From the NCBI GenBank assembly GCA_035275625.1, contig DATEMK010000137.1, positions 1 to 24,119 of the forward strand: a DNA stretch of 24,119 nucleotides, given 5' to 3'. Positions 18,138 through 24,119 of the stretch are shown here, piece after piece (the stretch's first letter is position 1; every line of letters begins with the position of its first letter). This DNA is from DATEMK01 sp035275625. GTDB taxonomy: Bacteria; Bacteroidota; Bacteroidia; AKYH767-A; OLB10. The translations under genes and the position numbers were made by a program. A model generated the notes under the pieces. It did not search any database. It saw nothing but the letters and a program-made list of their open reading frames with translations, and was not told where the DNA came from.

Positions 18138-21100
18138 ATGAAAAAAATTATCACTTTCATTTGCGCTTTGCCCTTTGCTGATTTTTCAAATGCGCAGGCC
18201 CCAGACTCATGGACTGAAAAAAATGCCATCGGACAATCCGTGATTGCCAGTTCGTCTATTTCAGCACGCAGTAGTGCTGTCAGCTTCAGCATCGGAACCA
18301 AGGGTTACGTTGGAACAGGAGTAGATAATGGTTCATTAAAAAACGATTTTTGGGAATATGATCCCGCTGCTAATATTTGGACACAAAAAGCAAATTTTGC
18401 AGGCGCTCCTCGAAAAGACGCTGTTGGTTTCAGCATAGGAACCAAAGGATATATTGGGACGGGTACCGGACCAACAGTACCTGATTGGTTTAAGAAAGAT
18501 TTTTGGGAATACGATCCCGCTGCAAATACATGGACACAAAGAGCCGACTTTGGCGGAACAGCAAGAAATCGGGCCATCGGGATCAGTAATGGAACTAAAG
18601 GTTATATCGGAACAGGCCAGGCTGCTGATTCGGTAAGAAGTGATTTTTGGGAATATGATCCTTTTTTTAATAGTTGGATACAAATGGCAAATTTTGGAGG
18701 AGGCCCGCGGTATTTTGCCACAGGTTTCAATATCTCCTCTAACGTATATGTGGGAACGGGTTATTATAATGGCACCTATTTTAATGATTTCTGGAAATAC
18801 AATCCATCAATGAATACCTGGACTCAACAAGTAAATTTCGGTGGTTCTCCTCGATTATATGCAGTCGGATTCAATATTGGAAACAAAGGGTACATTGGTT
18901 CAGGCTTTAGTATTGGCCCAGGGAATCAAAAGGATTTATGGGAATATGATCCGTCATTAAATATATGGACACAAAAAGCAAATTTTGGCACTATCGGAAG
19001 AAGATATGCTACCGGTTTCAGCATCGGGCTCCAGGGTTATATTGGAATGGGATATGATGTGGAGAATCAAAATGATATTTGGGAATATAATTCTTCTGCT
19101 AATACATGGATTCAAAAAAATAACCTCGGAGTAAATAGTCGAACTTCAGCAGTAGGATTTGACATTTCGGGCAAAGGTTATATTGGAACAGGATCTAAAA
19201 AAGATTTTTGGGAATTTGATCCTGCCGTAAATATCTGGACGCAAAAGGCAGACTTTGGCGGCACTGCAAGGAGTAAGGCAGCGGGTTTCAATATTGGAAA
19301 TAAAGGCTATATCGGAACAGGGAATGCTGCAGGGGCATATAAAAATGATTTTTGGGAATACAACCCCTCTGCAAATACCTGGACACAAAAAGCGAACTTC
19401 AGCGGTACTCCAAGAAGTGCGGCAACCGGGTTTAGCATTGGAAATAAAGGTTATATCGGAACAGGGTCGGATGCGGGAAGTTATAAAAATGATTTTTGGG
19501 AATATGATCCTACAACAAATGTTTGGACACAAAAAGCAGACTTTGCAGGGTTGCCAAGAAATTTTGCATGTGGGTTCAGCATAGGCAATAAGGGATATTT
19601 AGGAACAGGCAAAAATGGCGCTGATTTGAATGATTTCTGGGAATATGATCCTCTGACAAATAGCTGGACACAAAAAACAAACTTCGGTGGAGCTGCCAGG
19701 CAGGGTGCAACCGGCTTCAGCCTAGGCGATAAGGGATATATAGGAACAGGTTATACTCAGAACATTGCTTATTACAATGATATTTGGGAATACAATCCTT
19801 CAATAAATACCTGGACGCAAAGAGCAAACTTTGGCGGTAGTGTTCGATATTTAGCAGTGAGTTTTAGTATAAAAACTAAAGGTTATCTCGGAACGGGAAG
19901 TTACACGTGTGATTTGTGGGAATACACTCCCATTTGTTCCACTCCCGTTACAACAATTTATGCATCCGGCAATACAGATTTTTGCAACGGTGACAGTGTT
20001 TTTCTTTATGCAAATAACGGGTACAATTACCAATGGAAGAAAAACGGAGTTGATGTTACGGGAGCAACTTCTTATTTTTATTATGCAAAGACAACAGGAA
20101 ATTATACATGTGATTTAACCAACTCCTGCAGTGGGGTTACTTCATCAATAATTTCCGTTACTGTGAATTCTCTTCCATCAGCAACCATAACACCAGCCGG
20201 TCCCACAACATTTTGTTCAGGAAATTCAGTTCTGTTAAATGCCAACACCGGAATAGGTCTGACTTATCAGTGGAAAAAGAATGGAACAGATATTTCAGGC
20301 GAAATCAACTTAACTTACACTGCAACAACAGCAGGAAGTTACACCGTGGTTGTAACAAACCCTTGTGGTTCTGCCACATCTTCAGCAACAACAGTTACTG
20401 TTAATTCTCTCCCATCAGCAACCATAACACCAGCTGGCCCGACAACATTTTGCTCAGGCGGCAGCGTAGTGTTAAATGCTCCCGTTGCAGCAAACAGAAC
20501 CTACCAATGGAAAAAAGGAGCTAATCTTATTTCAGGTGCAACCTTATCCTCTTATACTGCAACCACGGGCGGGAATTACAGGGTGATAGTTACAAATACT
20601 GTGACCGGATGTTCAAAAACATCAGGAAGCGCAACAATAGTAACAGTTAATGCCCTTCCTGCTGCAACTATAACTCCGCAGGGGCCCACGACATTCTGTG
20701 CAGGCGACAGTGTAGTGCTTGCTGCAAATACCGGGGCAGGATTAACTTATAAATGGAAGAAAGGCGGTGGTTTTATTTCAGGAGCGACTTTATCAAATTA
20801 TACTGCAACAACAGGAGGTAACTACAGGGTGGAGGTAACGAATAGTAATGGGTGTTCAAAAGTTTCAGGGCTGGTTGCAGTTAGTGTACCATGTAAAGAA
20901 GGAGATACATTCGTTTCAGTCCCGATAGCTATCGGGATTGATGTAAAAGTTTTTCCTAACCCTTCATCGGGTGATTTTGTTTTTGAGTTCCTGAATGTAT
21001 CAACAGAAGAAATTGCAATCAGCGTTTATGATATGGTGGGAAAATTAGTTCTTTCAGAAAATACTTTCCATTCGCAATTCACTATCCGCAATCCACAATT

Positions 21101-21176
21101 AGCTCCTGGAATTTATTCAGCTGAAATAATTTACAGGGGAAATAAAAAAGTTGTGAAGCTGGTGAAAACAAATTAA
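18138..21176 (+). CDS. Secreted T9SS-sorted Kelch-repeat protein with four Ig-like domains
   Basis: A 1012-residue surface protein, paralogous to the one at 12573. Residues 1-20 are a nearly identical signal peptide, followed by the same APDSWTEKNAIG. Twelve Kelch-type repeats (~50-602) precede four Ig-like modules: YASGNTDFCNGDSVFLY (~604), ITPAGPTTFCSGNSVLLN (~683) and the shared cassette (763-920). The extra Ig module makes it one longer than its paralogue. The linker then contains SVPIAIG, encoded by the 18-bp palindrome at 20920-20937 and absent from the paralogue. The T9SS type A domain (~935-1012) begins VKVFPNPSSGDFVFEF and ends KLVKTN. Only 21 bp separate it from the SBBP gene, so it is the third gene of the operon. 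Confidence 0.92.
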   Translation: MKKIITFICALPFADFSNAQAPDSWTEKNAIGQSVIASSSISARSSAVSFSIGTKGYVGTGVDNGSLKNDFWEYDPAANIWTQKANFAGAPRKDAVGFSIGTKGYIGTGTGPTVPDWFKKDFWEYDPAANTWTQRADFGGTARNRAIGISNGTKGYIGTGQAADSVRSDFWEYDPFFNSWIQMANFGGGPRYFATGFNISSNVYVGTGYYNGTYFNDFWKYNPSMNTWTQQVNFGGSPRLYAVGFNIGNKGYIGSGFSIGPGNQKDLWEYDPSLNIWTQKANFGTIGRRYATGFSIGLQGYIGMGYDVENQNDIWEYNSSANTWIQKNNLGVNSRTSAVGFDISGKGYIGTGSKKDFWEFDPAVNIWTQKADFGGTARSKAAGFNIGNKGYIGTGNAAGAYKNDFWEYNPSANTWTQKANFSGTPRSAATGFSIGNKGYIGTGSDAGSYKNDFWEYDPTTNVWTQKADFAGLPRNFACGFSIGNKGYLGTGKNGADLNDFWEYDPLTNSWTQKTNFGGAARQGATGFSLGDKGYIGTGYTQNIAYYNDIWEYNPSINTWTQRANFGGSVRYLAVSFSIKTKGYLGTGSYTCDLWEYTPICSTPVTTIYASGNTDFCNGDSVFLYANNGYNYQWKKNGVDVTGATSYFYYAKTTGNYTCDLTNSCSGVTSSIISVTVNSLPSATITPAGPTTFCSGNSVLLNANTGIGLTYQWKKNGTDISGEINLTYTATTAGSYTVVVTNPCGSATSSATTVTVNSLPSATITPAGPTTFCSGGSVVLNAPVAANRTYQWKKGANLISGATLSSYTATTGGNYRVIVTNTVTGCSKTSGSATIVTVNALPAATITPQGPTTFCAGDSVVLAANTGAGLTYKWKKGGGFISGATLSNYTATTGGNYRVEVTNSNGCSKVSGLVAVSVPCKEGDTFVSVPIAIGIDVKVFPNPSSGDFVFEFLNVSTEEIAISVYDMVGKLVLSENTFHSQFTIRNPQLAPGIYSAEIIYRGNKKVVKLVKTN
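20424..20897 (+). repeat. Two-Ig cassette, copy 4 (474 nt)
   Basis: Same length and boundaries as the other three. It is the most divergent copy (for example APVAANRTY and KKGGGFISG). Confidence 0.88.
20920..20937. repeat. 18-bp perfect palindrome inside Kelch-gene coding sequence (copy 2)
   Basis: TCCCGATAGCTATCGGGA, identical to 4198-4215, in the linker just before the sorting domain. The codons CCG-ATA-GCT-ATC-GGG give PIAIG, the same phase as in yceI. Confidence 0.9.
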
Positions 21177-21241
21177 AAACAAAATGAAAAGAATACCGCT
21201 GTTTTTTAGATAATTGCCCTCATAATTGCTTTTTCATTCAT

Positions 21242-21319
21242 TTAAGCATGGTCAAGTGTAATTTGAGCTTGTGAACTCAAAGCTAAAATGATAAGAATGG
21301 AGGTGAATGTTTTTTTCAT
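21242..21319 (-). pseudogene. Remnant of a secreted protein: signal peptide plus six residues
   Basis: A 25-residue frame starting MKKTFTSILIILALSSQAQ is a near-perfect Bacteroidota signal peptide with cleavage at SSQAQ|ITLDHA, after which TAA follows. Openings of the type QITLxH are common in mature T9SS proteins I have seen, so this looks like the surviving 5' end of a deleted gene. It could instead be a genuine tiny secreted peptide. No continuation was found in the other frames up to 21177. Confidence 0.55.
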
Positions 21320-21410
21320 GATGACAGTTGTTTTAATTGTTCGTTTATATTCCTGTATAATGTTTCAAGTTGCTGTAGTCATACTTTCTTTCCTGTTATG
21401 TTTGCCCTTA

Positions 21411-21932
21411 TTATATTATCGTGTCGTTGGTACTTTTCAATTTATCTATAAAATTAAGTCCGTCTGATTTTATGTTGTCTAAATTGTTTGTCTTGCAATA
21501 GAAAGTCGAGATAAAATTCATTTCTAAATATTCTGAAGTCGAACGAAATGGAATTTCAAAACCTTCTGGTTGTGAATTGTCCGCTCCAACTGATATTACG
21601 TATATTTCTTTCCCTTTCATCTTCCGCCCGATTTCTTTTCGTTTTGTTATGATGTCGGTAAGCCTGTCAAAGAATGTTTTCATTATTCCGCTCATTGAAT
21701 ACCAATATACAGGTGTTGCAAAAACAATTTTGTTATGTTCTAAAATAGTGTCAAAGAGATGGATAAAATTATCGTCTGTAGAATAGTTTCCCTCGTAATT
21801 GTAGTTTTCTATTCTTTGATCCAGCAAGTCTATTCGTACAATATCAACTTCATCAAAAAGAGCATCAACTACTTTTTTTGTGTCGCTTTCTTTTCGTGCA
21901 CTTCCCAATATTATTAAAGGTCTTCTGTCCAT
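21411..21932 (-). CDS. NAD(P)H-dependent FMN reductase / flavodoxin-fold oxidoreductase
   Basis: A 173-residue protein of the NADPH-dependent FMN reductase superfamily, which binds FMN and reduces flavins, quinones or similar acceptors in the cytoplasm. The phosphate-binding loop is GSARKESDT (10-18). The second FMN loop is TPVYWYSMSGIMKTFFDRL (73-91). VISVGAD near 113-119 is the third flavodoxin strand. No signal peptide is present. Length fits the family. The exact acceptor cannot be told. It stands alone on the minus strand beside T9SS genes, with no operon partner, and a large palindromic repeat lies 59 bp upstream of its start. Confidence 0.9.
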   Translation of the reverse strand: MDRRPLIILGSARKESDTKKVVDALFDEVDIVRIDLLDQRIENYNYEGNYSTDDNFIHLFDTILEHNKIVFATPVYWYSMSGIMKTFFDRLTDIITKRKEIGRKMKGKEIYVISVGADNSQPEGFEIPFRSTSEYLEMNFISTFYCKTNNLDNIKSDGLNFIDKLKSTNDTII

Positions 21933-21991
21933 TCGGTTCAGGTTTTACAATGACGGATAACGAAGAAGGGTTGAAAGAAGTAAAAAAAGAA

Positions 21992-22042
21992 GCCTGCCTG
22001 CCGGCCTTGCTCCGCTGAAGCTTCAGCGAAGGCGATGCAGGC
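21992..22042. repeat. Compound palindromic repeat overlapping the 3' end of a T9SS gene
   Basis: The core CGCTGAAGCTTCAGCG (22013-22028) is a perfect 16-bp palindrome. It is extended by GCCTT (22004-22008) pairing with AAGGC (22029-22033) across a 4-nt bulge, and by outer GCCTGC (21992-21997) with GCAGGC (22037-22042). The right half is read as codons of the gene ending at 22023. The fold could also act as a terminator for that gene. Confidence 0.8.
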
Positions 22043-23585
22043 AAGGTTTCACGACCTTTCCTTTCTTAATCACACCGTTTTTGTTTCTCACTTCGTAAAG
22101 ATAAATACCTTTTGCAAGTTGTTCTGTATTTATTGAAATTGAATTTGTAAAAGTTTGTTGTAAAAGTTTTCTTGCTGTTATATCATATAAATGCACTTGT
22201 AAATTTTCATTGGTCTCACAACTGAAATTTAATTTATCATTAAAAGGGTTTGGGTAGACATTAAAAATGTTTATTTCCTTCATTGTTTCAAACATTCCTG
22301 TTGAAATACATAGAATGCTGTCTTCAAGAAAAGCTACCGGAGTCACAATCATGTTTGCCGGATAAATTATCCCCCCTGATCCGATCTGCAATCCTGAATG
22401 AGTTATAGCAATATGATTATTTATTACAGTATTTGTATTGTATTGGTTGCATACTGCATTACCGCTTGAATCTGCTTTAATTAAATATGCACAAAGAGGA
22501 AGAAAACCAAGATTAAAACTTTCCGTTTGCCCTGTAACAAGAAAGCCACCATCACTTGTTAATTCCAGTGAGTATGCCCAATCTAAATTATTACCACCGT
22601 ACATTTTTGTCCAGAGGGTGTCACCTGTATTATCAGTTCTTATTAAATAAACATCATAACAGGGACCAATAACTCCGCAGTTTCCTCCGCCTCCATTGTA
22701 TCCCTGCATTCTTCCCGCGAGGATAAATCCATCATCTGAAGTCTGCCTTAATGCATAGCCTTCGTCAACATAAACACTTCCATAAGTTTTAGACCAATCA
22801 AAATTACCAAGCGAATCTGTTTTTAATAAATAAAGATCCATCGCACCTGCATTCGGATAGCTATTTGTAGCTCCGATAACTGCATAACCGTCATCTGAAG
22901 TCTGAATTACATCGAATCCCGTTTCATCAAGAGTGTTGCCGTAGGACCTTGTCCATAAAGTATCTCCGTTTTGGTTTATTTTAATTAAAAAAGCATCTCC
23001 CGAATTCCCTGCTACCTGGCCAGCCGCGGCAATAATAAAATTACCGTCACTTGTTGGTTTAATTGAACGGGCGAAAACGTTCACGAAGGTTTTTGTCCAT
23101 AAAGTATCACCGTTATCATTTATTTTAATTGTATAAGCACCGCTGAAGCTCTGTGATGATCCGCTGATAATGTACGCGGTGTCCTGCGTATTTTCAATTG
23201 CATAAGCCCAATCATCTAAAGCACCACCGTATGACCTGGTCCAAAGTGTATCACCTATGCTGTCAGTCCGGATTACAGTATAATCCTGTTCATTATTTGA
23301 ACCGAGCGACATGCCACATGCAATATACCCTCCATCAAATGTTTGCCTGACAGATTGAAGAAAGACCAAATTGTAGTATATAGCCCATTTAACACTGCCT
23401 GAACTATCTGTTTTCACTAAGCTGTTCTGCCCTGCCAGTATATATCCCTTATCAGAAGTAATTTGTGAAGCATTGCTCGTATAAATTCCATCGCCTGATA
23501 TTACTCTCTGAAACGGGGACTGTGCAATTACAGCGTTAAATGTAATCTGTAATACTAATACTAAGAGTATTGGTTTTACTTTCAT
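22023..23585 (-). CDS. Secreted T9SS-sorted beta-propeller protein
   Basis: A 520-residue secreted protein. Residues 1-22 are a signal peptide (FNAVIAQ|SPF). About seven repeats of the form TSDDGYAVIGATNS ... DLYLLKTDSLGNFDWSKTYGG (~25-385) fit a seven-bladed propeller of the kind common in Bacteroidota secreted proteins. A T9SS type A domain (~440-513) runs FNVYPNPFNDKLNFS ... LAKGIYLYEVRNKNGVIKKGKVVK. Such domains normally stop at or right after this final VVK. Here seven more residues, PCLHRLR, and the TGA stop are provided by the palindromic repeat at 21992-22042. Whether the tail affects sorting is unknown. The gene has its own promoter and no operon partner. Confidence 0.9.
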   Translation of the reverse strand: MKVKPILLVLVLQITFNAVIAQSPFQRVISGDGIYTSNASQITSDKGYILAGQNSLVKTDSSGSVKWAIYYNLVFLQSVRQTFDGGYIACGMSLGSNNEQDYTVIRTDSIGDTLWTRSYGGALDDWAYAIENTQDTAYIISGSSQSFSGAYTIKINDNGDTLWTKTFVNVFARSIKPTSDGNFIIAAAGQVAGNSGDAFLIKINQNGDTLWTRSYGNTLDETGFDVIQTSDDGYAVIGATNSYPNAGAMDLYLLKTDSLGNFDWSKTYGSVYVDEGYALRQTSDDGFILAGRMQGYNGGGGNCGVIGPCYDVYLIRTDNTGDTLWTKMYGGNNLDWAYSLELTSDGGFLVTGQTESFNLGFLPLCAYLIKADSSGNAVCNQYNTNTVINNHIAITHSGLQIGSGGIIYPANMIVTPVAFLEDSILCISTGMFETMKEINIFNVYPNPFNDKLNFSCETNENLQVHLYDITARKLLQQTFTNSISINTEQLAKGIYLYEVRNKNGVIKKGKVVKPCLHRLR

Positions 23586-23634
23586 GGAAATTCGTTTTTA
23601 AATAGTGTGATTAAGCAACACAGTTTATTCATAT

Positions 23635-23665
23635 TAAAGATATTATATTCTTTTCATTTTGTCAA
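23635..23665 (-). promoter_or_regulatory. Putative promoter of the T9SS propeller gene
   Basis: On the minus strand TTG (23663-23665), 20 nt, TATCTTTA (23635-23642) matches the consensus at all but the last -7 base. The leader would be ~45 nt. Confidence 0.5.
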
Positions 23666-23906
23666 AATTAATTTTTGCAATTACTTTCAAATTAGTTCTG
23701 CTGTTTCCCGCGGAGCGCACAGTTGCCGATAACATTGTATTATTCATGCCTTAGCAAAAGCTAAAGTATTGATTTTTCTACAAATAAAAAAAATGCATAC
23801 CTGCCTGTACGGAATTCCATACCTTCATTTTTACGTTAACATGCCTGTTTGCTGACCGCGTAAAAAAAATTTCGGGCAACAGAGTAAAAATACTGTTATA
23901 AAAAAG

Positions 23907-23932
23907 AAATGCGGAACTGGCGTCCCGCATTT
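23907..23932 (-). terminator. Intrinsic terminator of the gene at the right edge
   Basis: An 8-bp stem, AAATGCGG (23907-23914) and CCGCATTT (23925-23932), has a 10-nt loop. Read leftward it is followed by the T-rich tract TTTCTTTTTTAT, as expected for the end of the minus-strand gene that stops at 24018. Confidence 0.65.
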
Positions 23933-24017
23933 AATTTATGAAAATTTATATATTCAAAACCCCTTTATTTAATAGTAAAAAAATATGCCAGCTTTTAATA
24001 ATTCTTTTATTCCCGGA

Positions 24018-24119
24018 TTACACCGGAGCCTGCTCGATGAGTCCTTTTTCTTCCAGCGTTCTGTTAATATCCGCAAGCAGGTTATGATTTTTATTTCTTT
24101 CGAAAACAATGTCTGCAAT
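24018..24119 (-). CDS. C-terminal end of an unidentified protein (partial)
   Basis: The last 33 residues of a protein are read from the window edge to TAA at 24018-24020: IADIVFERNKNHNLLADIN, then RTLEEKGLIEQAPV. The frame is open to the edge, has a helix-forming composition and is followed by a terminator at a sensible distance, which supports a real gene. Too little is visible to name a family. Confidence 0.6.
   Translation of the reverse strand: MADIVFERNKNHNLLADINRTLEEKGLIEQAPV

Larger units (their letters stand above)
23586..24017. other. Intergenic region without a recognisable gene
   Basis: This 432-bp stretch holds the promoter of the gene on its left, a small hairpin TTAGC-AAAA-GCTAA (23751-23764) and the terminator at 23907-23932. 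No frame in it looks coding. Confidence 0.6.

Noticed and set aside
18305..19532. Long open frames on the opposite strand and in other frames across the Kelch genes
   Set aside because: They follow the repeat period of the Kelch codons, have low-complexity Cys/Ser/Pro or Ile-rich translations and lie wholly inside real genes.
21184..21245. Plus-strand start MKRIPLFF after the last Kelch gene as another surface-protein remnant
   Set aside because: It stops after nine codons, and a hydrophobic stretch resumes only in another frame; the opposite-strand signal peptide explains the region better.

Overview
The window looks like chromosomal DNA from a member of the Bacteroidota. Six genes encode secreted proteins that begin with a signal peptide and end in a type IX secretion system (T9SS) type A sorting domain (YPNP...GxF...GIY...K). 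Promoters fit the phylum's TTG / TAnnTTTG pattern. A Bacteroidota-type tyrosine recombinase is present and the DNA is AT-rich. No rRNA, tRNA or CRISPR array was recognised.

Layout. (1) 1-3.6 kb is a likely island edge: the C-terminal part of a large helical protein of unknown function (possibly a defence or STAND-type protein) converges on a tyrosine recombinase, followed by a strong hairpin terminator. (2) 3.65-7.2 kb holds minus-strand housekeeping or stress genes: a YceI protein and a pirin in one operon, a short Crp/Fnr regulator, and a winged-helix protein carrying the QxQ motif of AlkZ-like DNA glycosylases. (3) 7.4-10.4 kb holds two T9SS proteins, a WD40/propeller-like one on the minus strand and a six-fold Asp-box protein on the plus strand. 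The sorting domain of the second is knocked out of frame. (4) 11.0-21.2 kb is the main feature: four adjacent plus-strand surface proteins (Ig-like; Kelch+Ig; SBBP+Ig; Kelch+Ig). Each carries the same two-Ig cassette of exactly 474 nt before its sorting domain, and the sorting domains alternate between two types. The last three genes form one tight operon, and two look-alike promoters drive the array. (5) 21.2-24.1 kb holds a 25-residue secreted-protein remnant, an FMN reductase, another T9SS propeller protein, and the C-terminal end of a gene that runs off the window.

The most unusual signal is a set of palindromic repeats inside or overlapping coding sequence. An 18-bp palindrome, TCCCGATAGCTATCGGGA, lies in-frame in two unrelated genes and gives the peptide PIAIG in both. 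A relative lies between genes. A different palindrome supplies the stop codon and a seven-residue tail to a T9SS protein. With the conserved 474-nt cassettes and hypervariable linkers, this suggests a locus reshaped by small repeats and gene conversion.
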